Part shown: piece by piece, positions 33,864 through 42,917 of the stretch
Layout: each line of letters opens with the position of its first letter
How positions within the stretch are numbered: position 1 is the stretch's first letter
Assembly: GCF_900580865.1 (NCBI RefSeq)
Contig: NZ_UTBZ01000040.1
Coordinates: 102,655-166,654, forward strand
Length of the DNA: 64,000 bases
Reading direction: 5' to 3'
Source: Pseudomonas viridiflava
Lineage (GTDB): Bacteria; Pseudomonadota; Gammaproteobacteria; Pseudomonadales; Pseudomonadaceae
Translations under genes and position numbers: made by a program
Notes under the pieces: model-generated
Told to the model about the DNA's origin: nothing
What the model saw: only the letters and a program-made list of their open reading frames with translations
Databases searched by the model: none

Positions 33864-33895
33864 TATTAAATAAACTAACTTTTAGGAATATGTAT
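33864..33895 (-). promoter_or_regulatory. Sulfur-type box of the sfnB operon
   Basis: Reads on the plus strand ATTAAATAAACTAACTTTTA then GGAATATGTATA. It matches the boxes before tauA and the TonB receptor at 5100 in length and order (A/T run, AACTT, A/T, AGRAATATG). A TATA-like stretch (TTATACAC near 33,857-33,863) follows toward the gene. The binder is probably CysB; not shown. Confidence 0.5.
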
Positions 33896-33931
33896 AGAAG
33901 GGGTGATGGTCGGGTTGGTTAAGAATTTCGA

Positions 33932-33955
33932 GTGAGGGGGCTCAACCCCCGTCAC
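33932..33955 (-). terminator. Hairpin after the two-domain hypothetical gene
   Basis: GTGAGGGGG-CTCAA-CCCCCGTCAC pairs over nine bases with one bulge, 13 bp beyond the stop codon at 33,968. No T-run. Confidence 0.45.
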
Positions 33956-33967
33956 CACCAAAGCGCA

Positions 33968-34732
33968 TCAGGCCTCGCGCGATTCGGCCGCCTGGAGTTC
34001 CTGCCTCAGAGGGACTTTCAGATAAGGATTTACACAGCCGATCTTCAAGGTCCGTGGCGGCGCCCAGCGTGAGTTGTTACCGACCCGATCAAGGATGCAA
34101 TACGTCACGTCCAGGCGCAGATCCTCGCCAGCTTCGACAATCACCGACGGCGGGACCCAGACCTGAATCGGCAAGCCGATATCCGCGACGGTGACCGGCG
34201 CCAGATCCATGCGCACATCACCCCAGCGCAGGGTGATGGCGTCGTCCTCGGCCATGTTCAGGTACGGCTCGATTGTCAGCGGCACGCCGCGTTTGATCTG
34301 ATTCGGATTCACGCCCTGGCGGCGAATGACGTCGGGGATGGTCACGGGTGCCAGTTGCTGGTTTTCATCGGCGCTCAGCGTCGAGGGTTGCCCACCGGGG
34401 CAGTCCAGTTTGACCTGCACCCGCGTCGCTGCCGACAGCGCTGGACCCTGACCGACCTGCATCACCCGGTAGTGAATGCGCGCGGTGCCGCTGGCGATGA
34501 AACTCTCCGGCACCCGCAGGCGGACTGCCGTGCCGACGTCATCGGCCGTCAGCACCCTGGAGGCGACATAGCATCTGTTCCAGAACAGCTCGATCAGGTC
34601 TCCGCTGTCCATATCAGGATAGGGCGACACCTCGACCAGGAAATGTGCGGCGGCACTCAGATTGATGCCGGTTTTTTGCGCAGGCGCCAGGATCGGCGCT
34701 GCCAGTTCGGGGGTAGGCGAAGTGCGGGTCAT
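33968..34732 (-). CDS. Two-repeat beta-sandwich protein of unknown function
   Basis: Not recognised by name. 254 residues with no signal peptide or membrane segment. It consists of two related halves of about 110 residues. Each has a phrase 'GDLIELFW / DAITLRWGD', then 'VTADDVGTAVRLRVPESFI / VTVADIGLPIQVWVPPSVI', then a tyrosine-rich strand (IHYRVMQVG / VTYCILDRVG). This suggests tandem Ig-like beta-sandwich modules as seen in larger Pseudomonas surface or adhesion proteins. The start ATG at 34732 follows GGAG. It is a single-gene unit upstream of the sfnB operon. Whether it is exported is unknown. Confidence 0.75.
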   Translation of the reverse strand: MTRTSPTPELAAPILAPAQKTGINLSAAAHFLVEVSPYPDMDSGDLIELFWNRCYVASRVLTADDVGTAVRLRVPESFIASGTARIHYRVMQVGQGPALSAATRVQVKLDCPGGQPSTLSADENQQLAPVTIPDVIRRQGVNPNQIKRGVPLTIEPYLNMAEDDAITLRWGDVRMDLAPVTVADIGLPIQVWVPPSVIVEAGEDLRLDVTYCILDRVGNNSRWAPPRTLKIGCVNPYLKVPLRQELQAAESREA

Positions 34733-35208
34733 CGATTTCTCTCCTTGAAGCCTTGCAGCGAAGTCCGTTTCTGGAAGAACAAAAGGCGTGAATAAACTGG
34801 CAATAAAACTTTGAACTTTTATTCAAGTTGAATACGGGTTGATTGAACTAAGTGGTGCCAGTTGTCGACTAGATAAGAGTGTGCGGGATGGGGTGTCAAT
34901 AGACGATATTAGTTAATCCGTGAATTACGAATTAATCAGAAGTTTCCTACGCTGCTGTGGTCATCTGCCTAGGTCTTCTGGCGAAATGAGCCACGGAACT
35001 CAGGGCTTTTTGGCGGATTTTATGCAGATTTATTCGAGCGCTGTCATGTCGGGTAAAGCGCGGGTTGAGGCGCGCACTATCTGTTGCAGGACATATGTAT
35101 ATGTACCGCTTCGGATATGTTTTGTCTGGGTAGGGTGTTAGGTAGTGCGGAATTTTTGACAGAGGTAACTTCCATCCATGGAAGTTGCCGGAGTCGCAAC
35201 GAAAGTTC
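34733..35208. other. Gene-free stretch between hypothetical gene and cystine operon
   Basis: About 475 bp without a supported gene; an open frame starting GTG at 34,920 has no ribosome site and a poor composition. A perfect 9-bp dyad AACTTCCAT-CC-ATGGAAGTT at 35,167-35,186 lies 23 bp after the cystine operon end and could mark its transcript end, though no T-run follows. Confidence 0.5.
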
Positions 35209-35958
35209 TCAGGCGTGATTCAGGAACTTGCTGAGAAACTGTTTGGTTCGTTCTTCTTGCGGGTTGGCAAACAACGCCTTCGCTTCACCTTGCTCGACGA
35301 TCACGCCTTTGTCGAAAAACACCACACGATTGGCCACGTCGCGAGCAAAGCCCATTTCGTGAGTAACGATGACCATGGTGCGTTTTTCTTCGGCGAGACC
35401 CCGAATGGTCGCCAGCACTTCACCGACCAGTTCCGGATCGAGAGCCGAAGTCGGTTCGTCGAACAAGATCACTTCCGGCTCCATCGCCAGCGCCCGGGCT
35501 ATCGCCACGCGCTGTTGCTGACCACCGGAGAGACGACGCGGATAAGCGTCCTCTTTGCCGGCGAGTCCGACTTTGGCCATGAGCTTTTTGCCCAAGGCAA
35601 TGGCGGCGTCGCGTGGCATCTTCTTGACCACGACCGGGCCTTCGATGACGTTTTCCAGTGCGGTGCGATGGGGGAACAGGTTGAAGTTCTGGAACACGAA
35701 ACCCACGTGCTGGCGCAGGTTGCGCACCAGGCTTTGCTGCTGGTTCAGCGGGCGGCTGGTATCGATCTCGATATCGCCGACCTTGATCCGGCCGCTGGTG
35801 GGTTGTTCAAGGAAATTCAGGCAACGCAGGAACGTCGTTTTCCCCGAGCCGCTGGGGCCGATGATTGCAACGACCTCGCCTTCCTTGACCTCTAGATCGA
35901 TGCCGTTGAGCACGACTTGACCCTTGAATTGCTTGGTCAGTTTTTCCACGACAATCAT
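35209..35958 (-). CDS. tcyN: L-cystine ABC transporter ATPase
   Basis: GlnQ/HisP-type ABC ATPase, 249 residues. Walker A is GPSGSGKTT, signature LSGGQQQR, Walker [16 protein letters not shown]-loop VTHEMGFA. I chose ATG 35958, 9 bp after AGGAGT and 4 bp past the permease stop; ATG 35979 would add seven residues inside the permease gene. It powers cystine uptake with the genes just upstream. Assignment to cystine rests on the FliY/TcyJ-type binding protein and the nearby D-cysteine desulfhydrase, the same grouping as in enterobacteria. Confidence 0.88.
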   Translation of the reverse strand: MIVVEKLTKQFKGQVVLNGIDLEVKEGEVVAIIGPSGSGKTTFLRCLNFLEQPTSGRIKVGDIEIDTSRPLNQQQSLVRNLRQHVGFVFQNFNLFPHRTALENVIEGPVVVKKMPRDAAIALGKKLMAKVGLAGKEDAYPRRLSGGQQQRVAIARALAMEPEVILFDEPTSALDPELVGEVLATIRGLAEEKRTMVIVTHEMGFARDVANRVVFFDKGVIVEQGEAKALFANPQEERTKQFLSKFLNHA

Positions 35959-35962
35959 CGGG

Positions 35963-36685
35963 TCAGGACTCCTGGTCATGCCGATTGACCCGCTCTTCCA
36001 ACTTGTTCTGGAAGTGCGAAAGCACCGTGGCCAGAATCCAGTAGATCAGTGCGGCGGCAAGATACATGGTGAAGACTTCGAAAGTCCGGGCGGTAATCAG
36101 CTGCGCCTGACGGAACAGTTCCGGCACCTGAATGGTGGCGGCCAGTGCCGTGTCCTTGACCAGCGAAATGAAGCTGTTGCCCAGCGGCGGCAACGCCGTG
36201 CGCATAGCTTGCGGCAGGATGGCCCGGCGCAGGGTCTGCGCGCGGGTCATGCCGATGCTCGCGGCGGCTTCCCATTGGCCACGCTCGATCGAGCCGATCG
36301 CGGCGCGGAGGATTTCACAGGCGTAAGCGGCCATGTTCAGCGAGAAACCGATCAGCGCTGCTGGTAACGGATCCAGTTCGATTCCCAGTTGCGGGAAGCC
36401 GTAATAGATCACGAACAGTTGCACCAGCAACGGCGTCCCGCGAAAGAACGACACGTAGACGCGCGCCAGCCAGCTCACCGATTTGAAGCGCGAAAGGCGC
36501 ATCAACGCCAGGCCGAAGCCCAGCAGCAAGCCGAAGAACATCCCGCCGAGGCTGAGGACTACCGTGAAGTACGCGCCCTTGAGGAGGAAGGGCGCGGAGT
36601 CCACCAACAGCTGCGTGGTTTCGGCGATTTGCTGGCTCAATTGCGGGAAGTCCAGTCCGAATCCGAATTGAAATCCAGCTTCCAT
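35963..36685 (-). CDS. tcyL: L-cystine ABC transporter permease
   Basis: HisM-type permease of 240 residues with five membrane segments. The EAA loop is [22 protein letters not shown], with [22 protein letters not shown] upstream. The start codon overlaps the binding-protein stop (TAATG), showing translational coupling. Only one permease is encoded, so it is expected to act as a homodimer, as in the E. coli cystine system. Confidence 0.9.
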   Translation of the reverse strand: MEAGFQFGFGLDFPQLSQQIAETTQLLVDSAPFLLKGAYFTVVLSLGGMFFGLLLGFGLALMRLSRFKSVSWLARVYVSFFRGTPLLVQLFVIYYGFPQLGIELDPLPAALIGFSLNMAAYACEILRAAIGSIERGQWEAAASIGMTRAQTLRRAILPQAMRTALPPLGNSFISLVKDTALAATIQVPELFRQAQLITARTFEVFTMYLAAALIYWILATVLSHFQNKLEERVNRHDQES

Positions 36686-37485
36686 TATTTCGTGACGTCA
36701 GCGTTGAAGTACTTCGTGGACAGCTTCGCAAGGGTGCCGTCGGCACGCAGTTCCTCAAGGGCCTTGTTCACGGCGGCCAGCAGTTCAGGCTCGCCTTTAC
36801 GCAGGGCAACACCGGCTTCCTGGCGGGAGAAGGCTTCGCCGGCAGCGACGGTTTTCGGCGCTTTCTTGGCGTACTCAAGTGCAGCCAGACGGTCGATCAG
36901 GATGGCGTCGGTACGGCCATTGTTCAGGTCGGCGAACTTGGTCGGATCATCGTCGTAAGTACGTACGTCGGCACCCGGCACGTTGGCGCGGACCCATTGT
37001 TCGTAGTTGGTGCCCAGACCTACGCCGACTTTCTTGCCGGACAGGTCAGCGGCGGTCTTGATGTTCAGCGCGGCTTCTTTGCTTTTCAGCACCAGCGCCT
37101 GAATCCCGGAAACGGTGTACGGCTCGGAGAAGTCATACTTCTTCTTGCGCTCTTCGGAGATGGTCACCTGGTTGACTACAACGTCCAGACGCTTGGATTC
37201 CAGCGCAGCGAGGATGCCGTCCCACTTGGTCGGCTGAATCTTGGCTTTGACGCCGAGTTTTTGCGCCAGCGCTTCGGAAAGCTCGACTTCGAAACCGGAC
37301 AGTTTGCCGTCGGCATCGACGAAGCTGAACGGTGGGTAAGTGCCTTCCAGGCCGACGTTGATAACGCCTTTGTCCTTGATCTGTTGCAGCTGCTCACCGG
37401 CCACTGCCTGGCCGATCAGACCGGCGCTCAGCGCCAGGCCCAGCGAACCCACCAGCAGATTGCGACGTAGTGCGGAAAAATTCAT
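36685..37485 (-). CDS. tcyJ: Cystine-binding periplasmic protein
   Basis: Family 3 binding protein, 266 residues, signal peptide ending IGQAVAG. Segments GVINVGLEGTYPPFSFVDADG, FEVELSEALAQKLGVKAK and DVVVNQVTISEERKKKYDFS match the FliY/TcyJ cystine-binding protein. It is first in the tcyJ-tcyL-tcyN operon. The upstream region contains GGAATATG at 37,670 in an AT-rich stretch, consistent with control by sulfur status through CysB. Confidence 0.9.
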   Translation of the reverse strand: MNFSALRRNLLVGSLGLALSAGLIGQAVAGEQLQQIKDKGVINVGLEGTYPPFSFVDADGKLSGFEVELSEALAQKLGVKAKIQPTKWDGILAALESKRLDVVVNQVTISEERKKKYDFSEPYTVSGIQALVLKSKEAALNIKTAADLSGKKVGVGLGTNYEQWVRANVPGADVRTYDDDPTKFADLNNGRTDAILIDRLAALEYAKKAPKTVAAGEAFSRQEAGVALRKGEPELLAAVNKALEELRADGTLAKLSTKYFNADVTK

Positions 37486-37619
37486 GACGAGCCCCTGTGT
37501 TTTCTTATGGAGACGCTTAAGGAAAGTTGGCGAATTTGTGATTCGGACGACAGCGCTATCCTGCCTTAAAGCAGCTTATGCGTCTTGCGCGAAATTCGCC
37601 TGCGGCGAGACTATAAGAT

Positions 37620-37680
37620 GTCTGCTTTAGACTTGAAAATACTTAATATTAGAAATGTTATTCTTTATTGGAATATGTAT
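37620..37680 (-). promoter_or_regulatory. Sulfur-type box of the cystine operon
   Basis: AT-rich region with GTTATTCTTTATTGGAATAT then GTAT at its right end; GGAATATG is at 37670-37677. Read on the minus strand it begins ATACATATTCC, the same as the sfnB operon box (ATACATATTCC at 33,885-33,895). Placed about 190 bp before tcyJ. Confidence 0.45.
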
Positions 37681-37690
37681 CGTCTGTGGA

Positions 37691-37758
37691 AAAGATCGCA
37701 GCCTTCGGCAGCTCCTACATGAGATCACTTGTAGGAGCTGCCGAAGGCTGCGATCTTT
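37691..37758. repeat. 28-bp perfect inverted repeat (GATCGCAGCCTTCGGCAGCTCCTAC type)
   Basis: Two perfect 28-nt arms around a 12-nt loop. The same family forms the 36-bp hairpin at 50,599-50,683. It lies 10 bp past the end of dcyD and can serve as its terminator. Confidence 0.85.
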
Positions 37759-37768
37759 TGATCTTCTG

Positions 37769-38761
37769 TTACAGGAAATCCTTGTAGGCAAATAGCGCCG
37801 GCGCGCCGCCGGTGTGCAGGAAGATGATCGGGCCTTCATTGAAGCGCTGACGACCAATCCCATCAAGCAAACCCGCCATCGCCTTGCCGGTGTATACCGG
37901 ATCAAGCAACACCGCTTCCTGACTCGCCAGCAACTTCACCGCCGCCAATGTCCCGGCATTCGGCTCGCCATAACGCGGGCCGAAATATTCATCCCACAAT
38001 TCGACTTTGAAGTTTTCCGGCAACTCAACGCCGAGCAGATCCGCCGTGCTCTCAGCCAGCCCCTGAACCTTCGGTCGCTGATCTTCTTCGCTGCGCGAAA
38101 CCGTCACGCCAATCACCGGTAATTGCGGCAGCACTTCGCTCAACGCCAACGCTAGACCACTGTGAGTGCCTGCACTGCCCGAGGCCAGAACCACCGCGGC
38201 AAACTCCAGCCCGGTGTCCTTGATCTGCTCGGCCAGTTCAAACCCCGCGCGCACGTAACCCAAAGCACCGAGAGCGTTCGAACCGCCCACTGGCACCAGA
38301 TACGGTTTCTTGCCGTTGCTGCGCAAACGCAGGGCGAGGGCGGCCAGTTGTTCGTCGGCGTTGTCGAGGTTGTCGACCAGTTCGACTTTGGTATCGAACA
38401 GATCCAGCAGCAGGCGATTGCCGTTGCCGGTGTAATTGCTGTCGTTGGTGGCCAGTGGATTTTCCAGCAGCGCAACGCAACCCAGGCCCAGTTTGGCGGC
38501 CAGTGCAGCGGTCTGGCGGACGTGGTTCGATTGCAAAGCGCCGGCGGTGATCAGCGTATCGGCGCCTTGTGCCAGCGCATCGGCGGCGAGGTATTCGAGT
38601 TTGCGCAGCTTGTTGCCGCCCATGGCCAGCGGTGTCAGGTCATCGCGTTTGATGTACAGCTCGCGACCGAGCCAGGTGGACAGGCGTTCGAGTTTTTCCA
38701 GCGGTGTCGGGTGGCTGAGCAGGTCGAGGCGGCGAAAGCGGTCCAGCTGTTGTTTGATCAT
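37769..38761 (-). CDS. dcyD: D-cysteine desulfhydrase
   Basis: PLP-dependent enzyme of the ACC deaminase/D-cysteine desulfhydrase family, 330 residues. It breaks D-cysteine into pyruvate, ammonia and sulfide. The PLP lysine is Lys51 in [23 protein letters not shown] and the glycine-rich [10 protein letters not shown] phosphate loop follow. Ending [12 protein letters not shown] is typical. It lies upstream of tcyJLN on the same strand, matching the dcyD-cystine transporter linkage known from enterobacteria, though separated by a strong hairpin and a promoter region. Role: D-cysteine detoxification and sulfur recovery. Confidence 0.92.
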   Translation of the reverse strand: MIKQQLDRFRRLDLLSHPTPLEKLERLSTWLGRELYIKRDDLTPLAMGGNKLRKLEYLAADALAQGADTLITAGALQSNHVRQTAALAAKLGLGCVALLENPLATNDSNYTGNGNRLLLDLFDTKVELVDNLDNADEQLAALALRLRSNGKKPYLVPVGGSNALGALGYVRAGFELAEQIKDTGLEFAAVVLASGSAGTHSGLALALSEVLPQLPVIGVTVSRSEEDQRPKVQGLAESTADLLGVELPENFKVELWDEYFGPRYGEPNAGTLAAVKLLASQEAVLLDPVYTGKAMAGLLDGIGRQRFNEGPIIFLHTGGAPALFAYKDFL

Positions 38762-38950
38762 GAGTCCGTACTGGCTTGGAAGATGAAAGGACTATAGGCA
38801 CGTGCTTTTGCAGGGGCAACCGCCAATCGCTTATAGCCAAATGACCTTAGCCCAGCACTATCGGTTCTTAATTCGCCTTCGCAGCCATGCCGTAAAGTAG
38901 TCGCCGTTGACGCGGCCAGACAGTCCGGCCGCCCGTGAGGAGTCTTTACC

Positions 38951-39877
38951 GTGAGCGAGCGTTCCAGCCATTGGCAATTGCAGACCATCGTCAGTCAACT
39001 GCGCAGCGCGCGGGATCAGTGGCGGGCACAGAACGGCCGGGCATCCGGCGAGCAGGGTGGTCGCGAGTTGCCGTCGCGGGCGGCGATGGCGGAGATTCTT
39101 GAAGCGTTGTGCGGCGCGCTGTTCCCGATGCGTCTGGGGCCAGTGGATCTGCGTGAAGAGAGTGAAGATTTCTACGTCGGTCATACCCTCGATGTCGCAC
39201 TGAATGCCTTGCTGGCGCAGACCCGCCTGGAACTGCGTTACGTCGCCCGCCACAGTGCGCAGGCCGACACCGAAGTCGAAGCCCGTGCGATCCGGATCGT
39301 GCAGGATTTCGCCCTCGCATTGCCGGGCCTGCGCACGCTGCTCGATACCGATGTGCTCGCGGCCTACCACGGTGACCCAGCCGCGCGCAGTGTTGATGAA
39401 GTGCTGCTGTGCTACCCGGGGATTCTCGCGGTGATTCACCATCGACTCGCGCACCATTTGTATCGTGCCGGGTTGCCGCTGCTGGCGCGGATCAGTGCGG
39501 AAATCGCTCATTCGGCGACCGGTATCGATATCCATCCGGGTGCGCAGATCGGCCGTAGCTTCTTTATCGATCACGGCACGGGCGTGGTGATCGGCGAGAC
39601 CGCGATCATTGGCGAGCGTGTGCGGATTTATCAGGCGGTAACGTTGGGCGCCAAACGCTTCCCGGCGGATGAGGACGGGCAGTTGCAGAAGGGCCATCCG
39701 CGTCATCCGATCGTTGAAGATGACGTGGTGATTTATGCCGGGGCGACGATTCTCGGGCGGATCACCATTGGCAAGGGTTCGACCATTGGCGGCAATGTGT
39801 GGCTGACGCGCAGTGTGCCGGCGGGGTGCAATTTGACCCAGGCCAATTTGCAGCATGATGACGGGACGCAGAAGTAG
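38951..39877 (+). CDS. epsC: Serine O-acetyltransferase (EpsC type)
   Basis: Serine acetyltransferase, 308 residues, the long EpsC form common in Pseudomonas. It makes O-acetylserine from serine and acetyl-CoA for cysteine synthesis; O-acetylserine (as N-acetylserine) is also the CysB inducer. The C-terminal left-handed beta-helix shows hexapeptide repeats (IHPGAQIGRSFFIDHGTGVVIG, VYAGATILGRITIGKG in parts), with catalytic His in SFFIDHGTGVV. The start is GTG 38951, supported by GAGGAG. Placement beside dcyD and the cystine operon fits a supply role in this sulfur region. Confidence 0.92.
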   Translation: MSERSSHWQLQTIVSQLRSARDQWRAQNGRASGEQGGRELPSRAAMAEILEALCGALFPMRLGPVDLREESEDFYVGHTLDVALNALLAQTRLELRYVARHSAQADTEVEARAIRIVQDFALALPGLRTLLDTDVLAAYHGDPAARSVDEVLLCYPGILAVIHHRLAHHLYRAGLPLLARISAEIAHSATGIDIHPGAQIGRSFFIDHGTGVVIGETAIIGERVRIYQAVTLGAKRFPADEDGQLQKGHPRHPIVEDDVVIYAGATILGRITIGKGSTIGGNVWLTRSVPAGCNLTQANLQHDDGTQK

Positions 39878-39892
39878 GGCTATTACAAGCGT

Positions 39893-40084
39893 CCCTCACC
39901 CCAGCCCTCTCCCGGAGGGAGAGGGAGCCGACCGAGGTGTTTTGGATTATCCATCGACCTGGAACACCAAGTCGATTATGGATTCGGTACAGCAGGATCA
40001 CGTCGGCGTATCTCCCCAATATCCCCCAATCAGTCCCCTCTCCCTTTGGGCGGTCCGACGTTTCGGGAGGGCTAGGGTGAGGGG
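39893..40084. repeat. Intergenic inverted-repeat element, copy 5
   Basis: Full-length member. Here the GGGCGGTCCGACGTTTCGGG subtype sequence is on the right end instead of the left. The core holds ATCGACCTGGA, GTCGATTATGGATTCGGTAC and CACGTCGGCGTA. Confidence 0.82.
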
Positions 40085-40185
40085 ATGTTGAACGAATACC
40101 CTCAAACCCACGTCATACCCATCCTTGAGCTAGCGTAGGAAAGCTACCGCCTAGCCGTACGATTAGTCCTTACCACCCCATCCAT

Positions 40186-40215
40186 GTTTAACTTGAACGT
40201 TCATTCAAGTTAAAC
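40186..40215. promoter_or_regulatory. Palindromic operator (BetI/TetR-like) upstream of betT
   Basis: GTTTAACTTGAA and TTCAAGTTAAAC are perfect 12-bp arms around CGTTCA. Overlapping it is TGAACGTTCA, the core of BetI operators in choline-glycine betaine genes. It lies about 90 bp before betT. Repression by BetI, relieved by choline, is inferred. Confidence 0.65.
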
Positions 40216-40306
40216 CGGTGGTTCGCTGCCCGCTCACAACAGGAGGCTTGCCTTTGCTGAGTCCGATCATTTCAGCCACGTTTCAACCCCTCGAGGTGCA
40301 CGTTTC

Positions 40307-42307
40307 ATGAGTGCATCGTCCACCCCCGCCAGCGGTCTGGTGCGCATGAATCCGCCGGTGTTCTACTTCGCCGCGACGGTCATTCTGCTGTTTGGTCTCG
40401 TCGTCATCGCCATGCCTGAACAGGCCGGCGCCTGGTTGCTGGAAGCGCAAAACTGGGCGGCCAACACGGTCGGCTGGTACTACATGCTCGCGATGACGCT
40501 GTATCTGGTCTTCGTGGTGGTCACCGCCTTATCCGGCTACGGCAAGATAAAACTCGGTGCCGACCACGACGAGCCCGAATTCAGTTACCTGTCCTGGGCC
40601 GGCATGCTGTTCGCTGCCGGGATCAGCATTACGCTGTTCTTCTTCTGTGTCTCCGAACCGCTGACTCATATGCTGCAACCGCCGCAAGGCGAGGCGGGCA
40701 CGGCGGATGCGGCGCGTCAGGCGATGCAGATTCTGTTTCTGCACTGGGGCCTGCATGGTTGGGGCGTGTTCGCCTTTGTCGGCATGGCGCTGGCGTATTT
40801 CGCCTACCGCCACAACCTGCCGCTGGCTCTGCGCTCGGCGCTGTATCCGCTGATTGGCAAACGCATCAACGGTCCGATCGGTTACGCGGTGGATGGCTTC
40901 GGCATCATCGCCACGGTGTTCGGACTGGGTGCAGACATGGGTTTTGGTGTGTTGCACCTCAACTCGGGCCTCGACTACCTGTTCGGCATCGCTCACACCC
41001 AGTGGATTCAGGTCGGCCTGATCGCCCTGATGATGGGCGCGGCGATCATCGTGGCCGTCTCCGGCGTTGATAAAGGCGTGCGGGTGATGTCCGACATCAA
41101 CATGCTGCTGGCCTGTGCGCTGCTGCTGTTCGTGTTGTTTGCCGGGCCAACCCAGCATCTGCTCAATACCTTGATCCAGAATATTGGCGACTACCTCGGC
41201 GCCTTGCCGATGAAGAGTTTCGACCTCTACGCCTACGACAAACCGAGCGACTGGCTCGGCGGCTGGACGGTGTTCTACTGGGCCTGGTGGATTGCATGGT
41301 CGCCGTTCGTGGGCCTGTTCATCGCACGGATTTCCCGTGGCCGCACGATCCGTGAATTCGTCTTCGGCGTGCTGTTGATTCCGCTCGGTTTCACCCTCGC
41401 GTGGATGTCGATCTTCGGCAATAGCGCGCTGGATCAAGTGCTCAACCACGGCATGAGCGCGCTGGGCATGTCGGCCATCGACAACCCGTCGATGAGCATT
41501 TACCTGTTGCTGGAAACCTACCCGTGGAGCAAAACCGTCATCGCCGTGACGGTGTTCATCAGCTTCGTGTTCTTCGTCACCTCTGCCGACTCCGGCACCG
41601 TGGTGCTCTCGACGCTGTCGGCCAAGGGTGGCAACCCGGACGAAGACGGGCCGAAGTGGCTGCGGGTGTTCTGGGGCGCGATGACCGCGCTGATCACCAG
41701 TGCGCTGCTGTTCTCCGGCAGCATCGATGCGTTGAAGTCGGCGGTCGTGCTGACGTCGTTGCCGTTCTCGCTGATTCTGTTGCTGATGATGTGGGGCCTG
41801 CACAAGGCGTTCTATCTGGAGTCGCAGAAGCAGATCGCGCAACTGCATTCGCTTGCACCGGTCTCTGGTTCACGACGCGGCACCGGTGGCTGGCGACAGC
41901 GCTTGAGCCAGGCCGTGCATTTCCCATCGCGTGACGAGGTGTACCGTTTCATGGACACCACGGTGCGCCCGGCGATTGAAGAAGTGACCGCGGTGTTCGT
42001 CGAGAAAGGCTTGAATGTGGTGACGCAGCCGGACCCGACGCACGACAACATCAGCCTGGAAATCGGCCACGGCGAGCAGCATCCGTTCATCTACCAAGTG
42101 CAGATGCGCGGCTATTTCACGCCGTCCTTCGCGCGGGGTGGCATGGGTTCCAAGCAACTCAACAATCGTCGCTACTACCGTGCCGAAGTGCATTTGAGCG
42201 AGGGCAGTCAGGACTACGATCTGGTCGGCTACACCAAAGAGCAGATCATCAACGACATCCTCGATCAGTACGAACGCCACATGCAGTTCCTGCATCTGGT
42301 GCGTTGA
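40307..42307 (+). CDS. betT: BCCT-family choline/betaine transporter
   Basis: Betaine-carnitine-choline transporter, 666 residues with 12 membrane segments. Typical segments are MTLYLVFVVVTALSGYGKIKLG, WGLHGWGVFAFVGMALAYFAYR, and the substrate-site region WTVFYWAWWIAWSPFVGLFIAR with its tryptophan cluster. A long cytoplasmic C-terminal tail of about 150 residues is characteristic of BetT-type osmo- or choline-responsive carriers. The start has GAGGTG upstream. A BetI-like palindrome lies ahead, favouring choline as substrate. It is a single-gene unit. Confidence 0.87.
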   Translation: MSASSTPASGLVRMNPPVFYFAATVILLFGLVVIAMPEQAGAWLLEAQNWAANTVGWYYMLAMTLYLVFVVVTALSGYGKIKLGADHDEPEFSYLSWAGMLFAAGISITLFFFCVSEPLTHMLQPPQGEAGTADAARQAMQILFLHWGLHGWGVFAFVGMALAYFAYRHNLPLALRSALYPLIGKRINGPIGYAVDGFGIIATVFGLGADMGFGVLHLNSGLDYLFGIAHTQWIQVGLIALMMGAAIIVAVSGVDKGVRVMSDINMLLACALLLFVLFAGPTQHLLNTLIQNIGDYLGALPMKSFDLYAYDKPSDWLGGWTVFYWAWWIAWSPFVGLFIARISRGRTIREFVFGVLLIPLGFTLAWMSIFGNSALDQVLNHGMSALGMSAIDNPSMSIYLLLETYPWSKTVIAVTVFISFVFFVTSADSGTVVLSTLSAKGGNPDEDGPKWLRVFWGAMTALITSALLFSGSIDALKSAVVLTSLPFSLILLLMMWGLHKAFYLESQKQIAQLHSLAPVSGSRRGTGGWRQRLSQAVHFPSRDEVYRFMDTTVRPAIEEVTAVFVEKGLNVVTQPDPTHDNISLEIGHGEQHPFIYQVQMRGYFTPSFARGGMGSKQLNNRRYYRAEVHLSEGSQDYDLVGYTKEQIINDILDQYERHMQFLHLVR

Positions 42308-42331
42308 TTGGCAGTTGAGCGCCGGGACGTT

Positions 42332-42592
42332 TTACGACTCGGCGCTCAGCACCATGAACAACACCATCGCCGCTACCGGCACGCCGAACACCGCACTGCC
42401 AATGGCTATTTCCGACCCTACGGACTGGCCGGCATGCACCACCCCCACCGCACCATTGATAACCGTCAATGCCAGCCACAGGGCGGCGAAGCCGTAGGCC
42501 ATGGTCTGGCGACTGAAGCCGATGCGCTCGCCGATGTAGAGCATCAGAGCGAGCAGGACCAGGCCGAAGAAAATGATGATGGCGGTGTGCAT
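42332..42592 (-). CDS. Small three-helix membrane protein
   Basis: 86-residue protein with three hydrophobic segments (AIIIFFGLVLLALMLYIG, GFAALWLALTVINGAVGVV, GVPVAAMVLFMVLSA). Its function is unknown; similar small inner-membrane proteins are widespread in Pseudomonas. It is convergent with betT, 24 bp apart. The ribosome site is weak, but the codon use and membrane pattern look real. Confidence 0.7.
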   Translation of the reverse strand: MHTAIIIFFGLVLLALMLYIGERIGFSRQTMAYGFAALWLALTVINGAVGVVHAGQSVGSEIAIGSAVFGVPVAAMVLFMVLSAES

Positions 42593-42627
42593 TGTGGTGC
42601 CTGCGGGATGTGCGGTGCCTGATCGGC

Positions 42628-42657
42628 CGCCATCGCGGGCAAGCCCGCGAAGGGGCC
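42628..42657. repeat. REP-type palindrome
   Basis: CATCGCGGGCAAGCCCGCGA, the classic short palindrome scattered in Pseudomonas genomes. It is the only clear copy of this type here. The rest of 42,593-42,917 contains no gene; a likely promoter for hicA lies near 42,840-42,865. Confidence 0.75.
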
Positions 42658-42917
42658 ACCTCGGTGTCAGTTAAAGCATAGCCAATTCCGGCCCCGCCAC
42701 TGCACGCCCTACTTCTCAACTGGACACATTTTGCGACTCCTGCGCAGAGTTTGGCCGGCGACGTGTTTTTCTTGCTGGCCCGCGCCTGCCTTTGATCTAT
42801 CCCATCACCGAGAGTTTGTTCAGTGAGCTAGTATTTATCCAAGTGTGTATCGTGTGTATAAAAGTCGCCTACGTCCTCTAGAGTGAACAGCTCCAGCGGT
42901 CGAACAGGGCAAAGGAA

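Noticed and set aside
34920..35141. Possible 73-residue gene starting GTG
   Set aside because: No ribosome binding site, six cysteines in a random pattern and no similarity to known proteins; the region looks non-coding.
40529..41848. 439-codon open frame antisense to betT
   Set aside because: The plus-strand frame has all BCCT motifs and membrane segments; the antisense product is a His/Gln/Arg-rich non-protein.
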